Assembly: GCA_963854835.1 (NCBI GenBank)
Contig: OY978528.1
Span: 52,114,508-52,178,507, forward strand
Source of the DNA: Megamerina dolium
Lineage: Eukaryota > Arthropoda > Insecta > Diptera > Megamerinidae
Length of the DNA: 64,000 bases
Direction: 5' to 3'
Translations under genes and position numbers: made by a program
Shown: positions 47,120 to 58,539 of the stretch, piece by piece
How positions within the stretch are numbered: the first letter of the stretch is position 1
Layout: each line of letters starts with the position of its first letter
Notes under the pieces: generated by a model
What the model was told of the DNA's origin: nothing
The model's database searches: none
The model's input: the letters and a program-made list of their open reading frames with translations, nothing else

Positions 47120-47133
47120 GATACAAAAATATG

Positions 47134-48700
47134 ACCATCATGGATTGTATATTTCTGGATTACTTAGTTAAAAATACACAAGCAGCGTTTTTTTTTTTCT
47201 AATGATAGTAAAATTCAACAATAAATTATTGTAGAAGCATAATGTAAGAGATTTATGTTAAAATTTAAATCTATTATTTAATAATTACTTATTGTCCATA
47301 GTATTGTTAAACGCCTCATATATGTATCGTGTGCATATAGATACATAAGTATGTACAAAAGCTTCTTTATTTGCATATTTGCGGCTTTTGATTGCGTTTT
47401 ATTACCTTAGGCTATGTGTACATTCGAAATTAATTATTATTAATGGGAACAAATGAATTTTTATATCATGTACATTTGTTCATATGTATGTATGTATGTG
47501 ATATATAAATACATACATACAAACAACGGCTATCATAATTAATTAAATACAAAATAGCTTTCGACTGCTGGTTCTTTTCGGTTACTATTATTGGCTGTAA
47601 ATAAATAAATATTACATTTAATGCTTTTGCAAATTGATTAACATTTTTTTATGTATACATATATACAGAATGTATATAGTTATTTGCATAAGTACTTATA
47701 TTTGTATGTTTTTAGGTATTTTTGTTCTTTTTTTTTGTATAATTTCGTGTATAGAATTTTGAATTAAAGCTAAATTAAAAATGTATTATTTTTATTACCC
47801 TAAGGATTTGCAAACAAAAAATAAAAGGGGAGAGCAAAGAAAAGAGCAAAACAAAAACAATGAATTCGTTTATTTTCATTAAAACGAAATAGCATATATG
47901 TATATAACTACAAATACCTAATGTAATGTAGTCTAGCTATAGGCGCATCCTGAACAGCCTCAAGTACATACATATGTATGTATTGAGAGCACACCCACTG
48001 ATTTGGTGAACATACTGCATATAAAACGCTGTTGTTATTTTTTTACGTTAGAAGGGTTCTCGTTGTACTTAGCTGTAACGGTATACCTTAATAGAATGTA
48101 ATGTAGAAAGAGTAAGAAGCAAAAAAAAAAATGTGGTAATCACGATTTTGAAAAAATTTAAAAAAAAACCAAATATTTCCAATCAATGTGAATAAGATTT
48201 TTTTTTATTTTGGGTTCACATGTTGTTCTCTGTCAGCTAAAATTATCAAGTCAGTGTATGCATAATAAATATAAAATATAAATTTTTACTGCTGCCTACA
48301 TCCAAGCGTATATCTCTGCCATTTGTCCTTTGCAAGACCATATGCATCGGATCGTAAGCACCACTATTGTGTTTCCTAGAGTTTAATAAGCTCGATGTAC
48401 AACATTTATCTCCTAAATTAAAATATGTGAATAAATGATAATGGTTAAGAATTATAACATAACAAATCATTAAAATTAGATTGTGGTTTAGGGTATAAGT
48501 ATCCGTATTTTTAATTAATTCTAAATATATAATTAATATTTAGTTGCTTATTAAAAACTTTTTTATTGGCAATAACTTCATTATAACATATATATGAGAT
48601 ATTATTATTTTACAGTGCATTTTAATTTTAAATATTTTGGTAGGATATGTAAATCGTTAAGAAAAGAAAAAGTTACATGCATTTCTCAACAAGTCTTTTA
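47134..48700. other. Intergenic sequence, nothing recognised
   Basis: AT-rich with GTATGTATGTATG tracts near 47485 and 47970. No gene or mobile-element signature. Confidence 0.4.
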
Positions 48701-48739
48701 ATTTTCAAATCATTAAGCTACTTCATAAATGTTAACCGG

Positions 48740-49760
48740 CCATTTACAGCATTTTGAGTGAAGCAACTTTTGTTATTGAAAAAAAAAAATGGATAAAAGT
48801 GAATCTCGTGTTTTGCTAAAGCATTGCTTTTTGATGAAAAAATATACAGTGGAACCAAACAATGGCTTGATAAACATTCTCCGGACTCTGCTCCATCGAG
48901 ACAAATGGTAGAAAAGTGGATTGATGAATTTAAACGTGATCGCACCAGCACAAACTATGCAGAATGCAGTGGACGCCTAATTGAGGCTGTTATTCCAGAA
49001 AACATCAAAAAAATCCACCAATTGTGAATATATCAGATGGAGGTGTTTTTACCACTTTACATGAACATTTGGGTATGCGAAAGCTCTGCGCAAAGTGGGT
49101 GAGGCGTGAGCTCGCAGTCGACTCAACACAACAACGTATCGATGCTTCAACGGAGTGTTTGCCGCTGTTAAACCGTAATAAAACCGAATTATATCGTCAA
49201 TATGTGACAATGGATGAAACACGACTTCACCATTACACACCACAATCCAATAGACAGTCAGCTGAGTGGACAGCAGTTGACGGATCGAATCAAAAGTGAG
49301 CAAAGACGCAACAGTCGACCGGTAAAATGATGGCGTCTGTATTTGGGGATGCGAACGGAATAATATTCATCGACTATATCCAAAAAGGAATCAGCATAAA
49401 CAGCGACTATTATTGTGAACTTTTGGATCGATCGAAGGCTGAAATCGCAAAGAAACGGCCACATTTGCAAAAGAAAAAAGGGTTGGCAAAATTGAATGAA
49501 TTGGGCTTCGAAATGCTTCCCCACCCACTGTATTCTCCAGGTTTAGCCCCCAGCGACTTTTTCCTGTTTGCAAATCTGAAAAAAATATTTCTGGAAAGAA
49601 ATTTAAGTCCGATGATGCAGTAATCCTTAAAGCTGAGACCTACTTTGACGAGAAAGAGAAATCTTACTATAAAAGTGGTATCGAAAACTTACTGCACTCG
49701 TATCGCCCGCGAAGTCAACTATGTTGAATAATAAAATCGAGTTTTGTCAAAATTGGTTTG
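48740..49760 (+). mobile_element. Mariner, irritans-like, second catalytic Asp deleted
   Basis: The ATG at 48789 opens MDKSESRVLLKHCFLMKK. A frame change near 48850 leads into GTKQWLDKHSPDSAPSRQ and DEFKRDRTST, and TGA at 49025 and a further frame change follow. The third segment (49024-49299) carries LHEHLGMRKLCAKWV and the first catalytic Asp in VTMDETRLHHYTP, where the usual Trp is Arg. The fourth (49327-49623) reads MMASVFGDANGIIFIDYIQK and KKRPHLQKKKGLAKLNELGF, then HPLYSPGLAPSDFFLF with the third Asp. About 17 codons that should hold the HQDNA-type motif between QKKK and AKLNELGF are missing, removing the second Asp. Confidence 0.9.
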
Positions 49761-49799
49761 TTTCATTCTTTTCCTACGGACTTATTTCCAAAGTGTTTA

Positions 49800-50217
49800 T
49801 ATTCAAATAAAAAATAAATGTAGGCCACCGTCGAAAATCGATAAAGTACCGTCGAACAAAGTATGGTTAAACGAATTGAAAACTTGCCATTATGATCGTA
49901 AATTGGATTTTTAAAGTTCTGTAATAATATTTTGTAAATATTCGAGAGCAGTACTTCACCAGTATGTTATTTTGCATTTGAGTCCAAAAAAAAGTGCAAA
50001 TAAACACTTTTGGTTCAGATACTTCAAGAATGACCTCCCCGAACTGCTTGAATGGCACTTGCACATTGCTACTACCGAAAATCAAGATGGTTCGTAGGAT
50101 GATAGGAAACCCAATTTGTGGCATCATAATCAACGAAGTTTAAGTAGCCTAGTTAAATATGGAGGTGGTTATTCTAAATTTATTTCCACCAGCAACAAAA
50201 AAAATACGTACTAACAG
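49800..50217. other. Intergenic sequence, nothing recognised
   Basis: Low information content; possible remnant of mariner 3' flank at the left edge. Confidence 0.35.
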
Positions 50218-50258
50218 AGGCCCCATAACAATACTCTTGGAGTATTGTTATGGGGCCT
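50218..50258. repeat. Perfect 19-bp stem, 3-nt loop hairpin at a SINE edge
   Basis: AGGCCCCATAACAATACTC is followed by ttg and its exact reverse complement (50240-50258). The right arm runs straight into the truncated 3' end of a diverged SINE (cctacttattttgacc). A perfect palindrome this long in decayed DNA implies recent origin or conversion. Confidence 0.88.
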
Positions 50259-50440
50259 ACTTATTTTGACCGATTACGAATGGCAGTACCTTTACACAGA
50301 GTTATTTCAAAAGCTTTTCCTTGAAAAATTGTTAGTGTTAAAAAAAGTACCAATTGTTTGGTGGATTATCTTTGAAAGAATACATTTTTTCCTATTAAAT
50401 TAATCGGAGCCACGGTTTAAGCTCATAGTCTCATGTATAG
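50259..50440 (-). mobile_element. Diverged, 3'-truncated SINE fragment
   Basis: The minus-strand order is preserved: GCTCAGCTATACATGAG-type head, CCACCAAACAATTGG, GAAAAGCTTTTGAAAT, CTCTGTGTAAAGG, GCCATTCGTAATCGG, TCAAAATAAGTAGG. It is much more diverged than the other copies and lacks the last ~100 bp. Confidence 0.7.
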
Positions 50441-50690
50441 CTGAGCAAGTAATCAACTGAACTGGATGGATGATAAAGGGTATACCTACATATATTAAAT
50501 AAATTAAATATGAACTAAAGTGTTCAAAATTCCAATTTCATTCTAAAAATATATAAATTGTAAAATCAACAGCTACAACCATTTTTTTCCTATAGGTTCT
50601 TGGAAAGCAATTTTAATATATTCTTAAATTAAAGTGGTAAATAGACAACCACTAAATGCATTGATTTGCAGTAGAGGAGCTTTGAAACTA

Positions 50691-51058
50691 AAAAAAAAAA
50701 AAAATATGTGGCACTTAAAGCCCCAAAGGGCTCATTGGCCGAGCTTCTCTTCCATTACTGTTGTGCGTCTTAAATTTGGACAGTATTAGAATGGACCTAC
50801 TTATTTTAGCCGGTTCCGAACGGCAGAACACTTGTGACATCACTTTTTCTGAGCTTTGTCACAGAGTTCTTTTTAGAAGCTTTTTCATGGCAAGTTGTTA
50901 CTGTCGGAAGAATTGCCAATTGCTTGCCGACAGGTGGGTACCAAGCGAAAGAAAAATTTTCTCGATATTAAATTTGTTATGCATCAGCCGGGTATTGAAC
51001 CATGACCTACAGATCAGAAGGCACACACTAACCACTGAGCTACGGCACCCTAACCACT
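50691..51058 (-). mobile_element. tRNA-derived SINE (main subfamily)
   Basis: Full body with a long poly(A) stretch on the plus strand (tail of the minus-strand element). GAGCTTTGAAACTA (50677-50690) and GAGCTTGGAAACTA (51059-51072) form a 14-bp target duplication with one mismatch. Beyond the normal head end (GGCACCC) there is an extra taaccact, a partial repeat of the head. Confidence 0.92.
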
Positions 51059-51072
51059 GAGCTTGGAAACTA

Positions 51073-51834
51073 TTTCAATTTATTTAATATCATCCAAATA
51101 AGTAATATTTGATATATTAAAATTTACGTTTTGGGAATTCGAAATCTGATGTAAGTCCACAGTTTGCAACCAGCAAGAAACTAATATTTAAAAATTATTC
51201 ACATAGGTAATTTCTGATATATGAAATTAAATTTCTATAAACGGATATATTTCAAAGTCGAACAAATTGGCGCAGCGACTTTATGGCAGAGTTGTGAAGT
51301 GTGAAGTAATTTTCACTTTTCATTCTCTTTCATATAAAATTTCAACAGCTGAAATCGATTTACCTAGTGTTAAAAAAATGATAAAAATTTTTTAATCAAT
51401 CCATGAATTGCAAAACCGAAAGAAATTTTGATGAATGCAGTCGCCGAAGGGTGCAGGTTCAAAAGAATTGTATTGGCATTTTCTATTTAGTATCAAAGCC
51501 ATATTAAATTTTAATTGCGAATAAACAACAATAATTTTAGAAGAGAAAAGAATGATAATACTGAATGCAGTCATTACATTTTTAAGCCTAATTCAATTGT
51601 GGATCTTTAACGAAATAAAATCATAAAATTGCAATCTCGTTGATGCGGCTTATAAGTGAATTAAGAGTATGTGAATACCGAAATGATTTCAATCCTTTAC
51701 AACTCTGTTATATGACATAACATCGAAATTATTCCAACACTTTTCAAAAATGTTTCCTCTAATTGAGCAAATAGCCTACATGAAGTAATGTAAAATTCTT
51801 GCAACAATGTTTTCTCACTTTTTCGACAAAAAAA
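51073..51834. other. Intergenic sequence, nothing recognised
   Basis: AT-rich, no recognisable coding or mobile sequence. Confidence 0.35.
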
Positions 51835-52010
51835 AATGTATGGATTTAGATTTTTTGCATTATTGCAAGAATATAAATTAAGATTTTCGACATTATTGCA
51901 AACAAAAAATAAGAATGAAGTAATGAGGAATCAAAAATACATTATTTATTATTAAATTATTGCAAAATATAATCAACATTTGACGTAATGCCTCCGCAAA
52001 TATTATATTC
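51835..52010. repeat. Second TTCGACATTATTGCAAA-type repeat region
   Basis: ttttgcattattgcaagaat, ttttcgacattattgcaaac and ttaaattattgcaaaatataa echo the 6.8-7.1 kb repeat. Orientation is the same. No ends identified. Confidence 0.5.
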
Positions 52011-52937
52011 GTAGAATTCACAAAAAAAAAAAAATGTACAAATACATCAAGCAACAACTGTAACAAGTAATGCCACCCCAAAACAGTTTGAGAAATATAC
52101 ACATCATCAATAAATTACTTCTTCAAATATTAAACAATGCGGTAATTAAATAATAAGGTAACTAAGTAATTGCGATTTGATACTTTACCATTTACTTGAA
52201 CACTATAACATTTAACACCATCATACGAATTTGTTTGAAAATGTCACTTAATAGATTTATTAAAAATTTTTTTTAATCTAATGTAAACAATTCGTATAAT
52301 AAACCTAACTTTTTTTTCTATGTAATCAATTGCTCGTTTCTTCTTTTATTACGTTTCATATGTTTTAATTTTTATATAAATTTAATTTTAACAGACACCA
52401 CTTTTGAATTTTGTTTCAATTATTAACCACAACGTTAATTACCCACTTCTGTTTGCGTAAAAATATACACAAAATGCAAAGAGTATAATCGCAACAGTTT
52501 CACTTCCGTTTCTGCTCAATTATAAGTATATGCACATGTACACACTCATAAATACACCACACTCATACCATACGCACACATGCAAACATACCCCGGCATA
52601 ACGTATTTAGATGGAGGACATCACACGCATACTTTTAATAACGTACTATACTAAATACGAATTTCCAAATAAGTAAATGAGTGAGTGTACTAGGGATGCT
52701 GAATGAATGAATTATGCCGGTTATTTGGATGAAGTTAATAAAAAGCCGTAAATTGAATGTACGATATTTCTATAGTATGTGCACAAAACAGTGATAGCGG
52801 GACAGAAATAGAGAAAATATCCAATAACGCAACACCGTAAGTATACGTAACCACCCGCTATCGATAGCAAACGAAGACTGACTGAGTGAATTTGACTGAA
52901 TTTGCAAAGAAGATATTCGCGTAAACATGATGCTGAT
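52011..52937. other. Intergenic sequence, nothing recognised
   Basis: Contains CACACTCATA-type tracts near 52540-52600. No gene recognised. Confidence 0.35.
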
Positions 52938-53190
52938 AGAGCAACAGCAACAGCAACAACAGCAGCAGCAGCAGCAGCTGCAATCGAAAAAAGAAGACGA
53001 AATAATCGTTAAAGCAAATGAAATAAAAACAAACATAACGTGAATAACCAAAGCAAAGCAAAGCAACGCAAAGTAAAGTAAAGCAAAGCAACGCAAAGTA
53101 AAGTAAAGCAATGAGGCAAACGAAACCATAACCAAACACCAAACCAAACCGAGCCAAAGAAAATCAACACACACACACACACACACACTT
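52938..53190. repeat. Cluster of simple repeats (CAG, AAAGC-type, CA)
   Basis: A CAACAG/CAG tract at about 52940-52979. A 25-bp unit built from aaagcaaagcaacgcaaagtaaagt occurs twice in tandem plus a partial at 53050-53112. A (CA)n tract follows at 53169-53189. Several overlapping minus-strand frames through this cluster are low-complexity artefacts. Confidence 0.88.
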
Positions 53191-53710
53191 TTTGGCTTGG
53201 TCTGGGATAGGGTAGGGAGACCAAAATATAAGTTAATATAATCATGCAACCAACTTGTTAAGCTTCAACAAAATACCAACAACACATCATCACCCAACAC
53301 CCAGTATTACATACCATAGTATGCACTCGTATGTATAGTATGAAAGTCTGCAAGCAGCAAAAGTTGCTACACAAAACGTGAGTTCTTTGTTGCTAGTTGC
53401 TGGCACTAACAGAATGGCGTTTGTTTTTGTTGTTGTGGTTGCTACTAGTATTAATGTTGTTATGTACAAATGTGGCAAGCAACATGCCGCACGAGCCAAT
53501 TCGTGCCATACCAACGATATATACATCTACATACATACTTTGTTGTATGTAGTTACGTATCTACATGATGATAAAGAATGTACGCATTCAAGTAGCATTG
53601 CTGGCAGCAAAAATGGTTGTAATAACAAGAACAACAACAAAAAGATGAAAAATACATTTCCAGCAACCAATCAAGGGGTGCTCATTACATACATAATACT
53701 ATATATGCAT

Positions 53711-53779
<69 letters not shown>

Positions 53780-54649
53780 TATATTGCAATCATCCATCCA
53801 TTCAACCATTCATCCATCCATTCAACCATACGTCAATTTAAACCATCCATATAATGTTGCATGCCAATGTCAAAGATGAGAGGATATAAAGATGTTGCTG
53901 AAACAATATATTGGCAATGTGTTGCTAAAGCTGTATAAGGAATGTTGTTAGAGTGCACACACAATGTAGCATATGATATTTTTTGTATGTATATATGTAT
54001 ACATATGTTCCCAACATGTAATTTTTTTGGGCGGGAAAATATACACCTATTCATACATACATATAATTAATTTTATTTTTGTCATTATTTGTATATATCT
54101 ATGACTGGTGACCAAATAGGCATGAAGATAAGGATTTCTAAAAACTCTTTTTTAAAAAGAAATTTGTATTTACAAGTAAAAATATTTGGAAATAATATTT
54201 TTAACCAATTCCACACTACTTGCTGCACGGTGAAATTTGAATTTTGAACAGAATCTTGAGCAACATGAGAACCAATTTGTTCTGGGAAATTATTAAAAAA
54301 AACGAAATGCAATTTTCTTCTGTTTTATATAACAAAATAATAAAATGATAATAATAATAAAAACGCTAGCAGACATTTCTCTAGATAAATCCCTTGCATT
54401 GAAGAGGAAGTCAAAAAATCAGGCACCTCAAATAAAAACAGCCTCCCGAAAAGAGTAAGAGAGAAAGTAGTAAGAATCCAAAAGCTAATTTCCGCAATCG
54501 CCCTTAGGTCACTTTCTAACACTTGACTTTCACTTTCAAGACAACTCCACAAAAAAAGTAGTATGTTTGAAAGACTACAGTAGTCATATCCTGTAGATTT
54601 TCGGCCGCTGAATCGGAGTTCGTGGTTGTATTTATACCATCACTCTCAG
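53191..54649. other. Low-complexity intergenic sequence with (TA)n tract
   Basis: A pure (AT)n run occupies about 53713-53776, followed by CATCCATTCAACC repeats (53790-53830). The frame 53378-53854 passes through these repeats and is not called. Confidence 0.45.
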
Positions 54650-54702
54650 GTTTAAGTTAGGTTAGGTTAGTGCGGCATATATGCCCATTGTGATACCGCC
54701 AC
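54650..54702 (-). mobile_element. 3' tail fragment of the second SINE subfamily
   Basis: ggttaggttagtgcggcata, then tgcccattgtgataccgcca, matches the reverse complement of the alternative SINE 3' end, including its CCTAACCTAACC tail. The rest of the SINE is absent. Confidence 0.6.
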
Positions 54703-55773
54703 GAGTTAGTTAATCGTAGTTAATCGTGTCCCAGAAATTTCTAGCGATTATTACATTATAGGTAAGCACCAGATATGATATGGTTTCAAGTTTCAAGTTT
54801 CAAATTTCCTTATCTTTGCACGGAAGGTACCGAATTATCTAAACCCAATATCACTACCTACGAGGCAGTGACTAATGACGGCTTCCACATATGTTGAAAC
54901 GTCTACCCTATTAAGATCAACGAACTTACGTGAGCGTTTCATACTGAGAGAGGGTCACTACAATTTCGCCCTTCTAAAGATGGGCGAATTTGTCCATCTT
55001 TTCTGGATGAAGTTGGATCTTATATGCCTATTATGCTTATACGTGACCAGGGGTTAAACGAGTTAAAGCTTACTTTGTACACTGTCTTACGAGCTTATTG
55101 GTTCTAACATTTATTTATTTATTTATAACAAAACAATGAAGGTTACTAACATAGTCGACCACCAATTAAATATATAAAACAACAACAGTATTAGTAACCA
55201 AATAGATTTAAACATTAATTATAAAAACAATAACAACATTCAGAACTAAATATTGTAAATTTAATAACTACTACTGGACCTCTACAAAATATAATTTCAA
55301 AAAAAAAGTCTATCCACGACATATTACAGTAACTTCTTTAGTAAAATTGTAACTGTAAACCCGAAAATATAGTGAGAATTTAAGAAATAGGAAATTTTTC
55401 TAGATATTGCAAAAGGCCAGATAAAAATTTTCTTCAAAATTCTCCAGAATTCTGTAAATTCTCACTTGCAAATTAAAGATCATTTCCACAATTTTGTTGA
55501 CTCCGTAGTGGGTTGTATTTTCAGATATTTAGAAAACGAATGGGTTAACCGAACTCAATGTTTCACTCTTTTACTTTTTGTACGCTAGAAACCAGTCAAA
55601 ACATACTCGTATATCAATTGTCTTGTTTTTCTCCATATTTTAAGTCTTTGAATGTTGAGCGAAAGTCGAAAGCCTACTGTTTCTAAAAAAAGGAGTTCTA
55701 ACAGGCGTTTTTATCACTTCTAATGACAACAGGGCTTGATAAGTTAGTGAATAAATAAAAGTATTCTGAAAGC
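54703..55773. other. Flank of the Ty3/Gypsy element, nothing recognised
   Basis: AT-rich sequence with (TTTA)n at about 55111-55127. Frames such as 54875-55057 have no motif. The part just left of 55781 shows only patchy similarity to the other LTR. Confidence 0.4.
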
Positions 55774-55780
55774 TGTAAGT

Positions 55781-55882
55781 AAAAAGAAGAATGTTCTAGC
55801 AGAATCTTAACAATCATTAGCGTTGCCAAAGTGTACAAAATAATGTTGTTGCCAGATCGTATGTGGGGGAACGTACGCCACA
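55781..55882 (-). repeat. 3' LTR, U3-side part
   Basis: On the minus strand it starts TGTGGCGTACG at 55882, directly after the polypurine tract. It is identical to the other LTR for about 100 bp except for lacking a 21-bp internal segment. Left of about 55781 the two LTRs quickly become hard to align, so the true end (possibly at the TGTA at 55774 or further left) is unclear. Confidence 0.8.
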
Positions 55883-55900
55883 TTACTCCCCCTTCCGGTT
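55883..55900 (-). promoter_or_regulatory. Polypurine tract
   Basis: Minus-strand GGAAGGGGGAGTAA directly precedes the TGTGG start of the 3' LTR, the expected plus-strand primer position. It overlaps the end of the pol frame. Confidence 0.8.
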
Positions 55901-58531
55901 GAGGCAAAATCGTACCTTACGACCATAACGCGAAGTGATAATCCTTGGTTCGCCGTTAGGGTCGAGAAGAATGTTAGCAGGTTCCCTTAGAGGTAGTTCG
56001 TTGGCTGTTGATTCTTTGGATGTTGGTCCGTTGACTGATGGTTCGATGACCGATTCATTAGTTGGTGGTTCGATGTATGTCGGTTGTCTATTACAAGTAT
56101 GATTATCATTTGTAGAGTTTCCTGGATTTAAAATAAATGCTGCCTTCAAACGGTCCAAACTAATGTTCATTTTCTTTCCTTTAACATTTACTGTAAAATA
56201 TTTTGAATGACGTTTTAAAACGGGAAATGGTCCCTCATACGGAGTTTGCAGTGGTTTGCAGACCATTGAATTACGTATAAATACTTGTGGAGATGTATGT
56301 AAATCTTTTTCAATAAACGGTTTATCCTTAGCGTGGAAAGAAGTTTTGGTGGGTCGAAGATCGTTCATAAAGTTTCTGAGTTTGTTGACGAATTCATTTT
56401 GAGAGGTTTCGTTTCTATCACCTTCTGTTAAAAACTCACCTGGAAGACGTAAACTAGATCCATAGACTAGTTGAGATGGCGTTGCATCGATGTCCTCCTT
56501 ATACGTAACTCGAAATCCCAAAAGAATTAATGGTAAAATTTCTACCCAATTTTCTGATTCATAACATTTAATAGCAGCTTTCAAGTGGCGGTGAAATCTT
56601 TCGATGATGCCGTTTGCCGCTGGATGATAAGCTGTCGTTCTCAGATGTTGTATGCCAAGGATTCTAGTCAATTCTTTAAAAAAATTGCACTCAAATTGAC
56701 GTCCTTGATCCGTAGTAACTCGTAATGGTATGCCGAACCTCGATATCCATGTTGAATAAAAAGCGAAAGCGACATTTTCAGCTGTAATGTCCTCTAACGG
56801 GCATACCTCCGTCCAGCGGGAGAAACGATCGATCATTGTTAAGCAATATCGGAATCCTTTAGATGGCGGTAATGGCCCAACAATGTCGATGTTGATGTGG
56901 TCAAAGCGATCGGAAGTAGTAAAATATTCGCAGAGTGGTGCTTTGTTGTGGCGATGAATTTTTCCTTTTTGGCAGGCGATACAAGCCTTTGCCCAAAGGT
57001 GGCAATCCCTTTTTACGCTAGGCCAGACAAATTTTTCAGTAACCAACTTTGTGGTTTTTCTTGCATTAGAGTGGCATAGATTATGGATTGAATCAAATGC
57101 CGTTTTACGAAATTCCTTAGTTAGGAATGGTCGCACTACTCCGGTTGAAATATCGCAATATATAGAAAAGTTTGTGTTAGGCAATACGAACGATTTAAGT
57201 TGCAAGTTTGAATTAGAGTTGAGGAATGATTTGATTTCCTCATCGTCGTTCTGATGGCGTGACAATTCTGCAAAATCAATCGTGTTGTTTACATGAATTG
57301 CTTCAAGGCGTGACAAAGTGTCCGCAACTACGTTTTCTTTGCCAGGTATGTGCCTTATGTCCGTAGTAAATTGGCTCAAAAAATCTAGGTGACGAATTTG
57401 TCTAGGGCTTGCCTTGTCGAGTTTCTGTTTAAATGCGAATTGAAGCGGTTTGTGATCCGTATATATACAAAATTCACGACCTTCCAGCATGTGCTGAAAA
57501 TGTCTGACTGCTTTGTACGCACTCAATAGCTCCCTATCGTAGGTGCTGTATTTTCGTTGAGCTTCGTTTAGTCGCTCTGAATAAAAACCAAGTGGCTGAA
57601 AGTTGTCGTTTGCCACTTGCTGTAAAACGGCACCTATGGCAATGTCTGAGGCGTCTACCATCAGAGCAAGTTGAGTGTTGTGCTTAGGAAAAGCAAGACA
57701 TGTTGCGTCACGGAGCTGTGCCTTGCATTGCTCAAAAGCAAGTTTTCCCTCTTCGGTCCACTTTATAACTGATTTGTCGTTTTTTTTATTACCACGTATA
57801 AATTCAAATAAAGTTGCCTGCTGGGTAGCGGCTTTTGGCAAAAATCTTCTAAAGAAGTTAAGCATACCCATAAAACGTTTAAGGTCACAAACTCGTTCCG
57901 GTAATTTGTACTGAGTTATAACATCTACTCTTTCCGTTGGAGGACAGATGCCATTTACGTTAACTGTAAAGCCAAGAAATTTCACTTCGGACTTACCAAA
58001 ATTACATTTAGATGGATTTATAACGATGCCAAAATTTTGTAGTTTTTCAAAGACCAACTTTACGTGTTGTTGATGTTGCTCTAAGTCTTTTGAGGTGATC
58101 AAAATGTCGTCTAAATAAGCATAGGCAAAATCCAAATCACGAAGGATGTGGTCCATTAGGCGCTGGAAAGTTTGTCCTGCATTTCTCAATTCGAATGTCA
58201 TATGAGTAAACTCATACATGCCGAATGGCGTTGTTATGGCTGTCTTTGGAACGTCGGATGGCGCCACAGGGATTTGGTGGTATGCTCTTCGCAAATCAAT
58301 TGTTGAAAAAATTTTACTATCCTCTAACCAATGAGTAAAGTCGTGTATGTGTGGGATCGGGTGTCGATCCGGTTCGGTAATGGCGTTCAGTTTTCTGTAG
58401 TCCCCGCAAGGCCTCCACTCACCGTTTTTTTTCTTTACCATGTGAAGTGGGCTTGCCCAAGGACTAGATGAAGGACGGCAGATACCAGCGTCGAGTAACG
58501 ATTGCATTTCAGCTTTAGCGGCTTTAAGCAT
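55883..58531 (-). CDS. pol: Ty3/Gypsy pol: reverse transcriptase, RNase H, integrase
   Basis: Open frame of 882 codons. RT: catalytic Asp in [12 protein letters not shown] (D79) and the YLDD box (D141-D142). RNase H: D293 ([10 protein letters not shown]), E334, D359 (YTDH) and D404 (VVADTLSR), all present. Integrase: HHCC zinc finger (H483, H487, C517, C520) and the D,D,E triad D549 (NIDIVGP), D608 (TTDQG), E644 (GIIERFHRH). A GPF/Y-type module ([11 protein letters not shown]) and a Pro/Asn-rich tail follow. Oddity: the normally FGL motif before the RT palm reads FEL (about 113-115), a Gly-to-Glu change likely to harm the enzyme. The M at 58531 is not a natural start. The frame extends upstream to about 58640 and should be read as a continuation of the protease frame, from which it is separated by a lesion near 58574-58580. 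Confidence 0.93.
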   Translation of the reverse strand: MLKAAKAEMQSLLDAGICRPSSSPWASPLHMVKKKNGEWRPCGDYRKLNAITEPDRHPIPHIHDFTHWLEDSKIFSTIDLRRAYHQIPVAPSDVPKTAITTPFGMYEFTHMTFELRNAGQTFQRLMDHILRDLDFAYAYLDDILITSKDLEQHQQHVKLVFEKLQNFGIVINPSKCNFGKSEVKFLGFTVNVNGICPPTERVDVITQYKLPERVCDLKRFMGMLNFFRRFLPKAATQQATLFEFIRGNKKNDKSVIKWTEEGKLAFEQCKAQLRDATCLAFPKHNTQLALMVDASDIAIGAVLQQVANDNFQPLGFYSERLNEAQRKYSTYDRELLSAYKAVRHFQHMLEGREFCIYTDHKPLQFAFKQKLDKASPRQIRHLDFLSQFTTDIRHIPGKENVVADTLSRLEAIHVNNTIDFAELSRHQNDDEEIKSFLNSNSNLQLKSFVLPNTNFSIYCDISTGVVRPFLTKEFRKTAFDSIHNLCHSNARKTTKLVTEKFVWPSVKRDCHLWAKACIACQKGKIHRHNKAPLCEYFTTSDRFDHINIDIVGPLPPSKGFRYCLTMIDRFSRWTEVCPLEDITAENVAFAFYSTWISRFGIPLRVTTDQGRQFECNFFKELTRILGIQHLRTTAYHPAANGIIERFHRHLKAAIKCYESENWVEILPLILLGFRVTYKEDIDATPSQLVYGSSLRLPGEFLTEGDRNETSQNEFVNKLRNFMNDLRPTKTSFHAKDKPFIEKDLHTSPQVFIRNSMVCKPLQTPYEGPFPVLKRHSKYFTVNVKGKKMNISLDRLKAAFILNPGNSTNDNHTCNRQPTYIEPPTNESVIEPSVNGPTSKESTANELPLREPANILLDPNGEPRIITSRYGRKVRFCLNRKGE

Positions 58532-58539
58532 ATTAGGTG

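Noticed and set aside
53050..53112. Possible CRISPR-like or regulatory direct repeats (AAAGCAAAGCAACG units)
   Set aside because: Units are contiguous with no spacers and lie in a simple-repeat cluster of a eukaryotic genome.
52770..53249. 159-codon minus-strand frame with runs of Cys, Leu and Phe
   Set aside because: It is the translation of CAG, AAAGC and CA simple repeats. The other two minus-strand frames are equally open there.
53378..53854. 158-codon frame starting with a hydrophobic segment
   Set aside because: More than a quarter is Tyr/Ile from a (TA)n tract and the end is CATCCATTCA repeats. No continuation or homology is visible.
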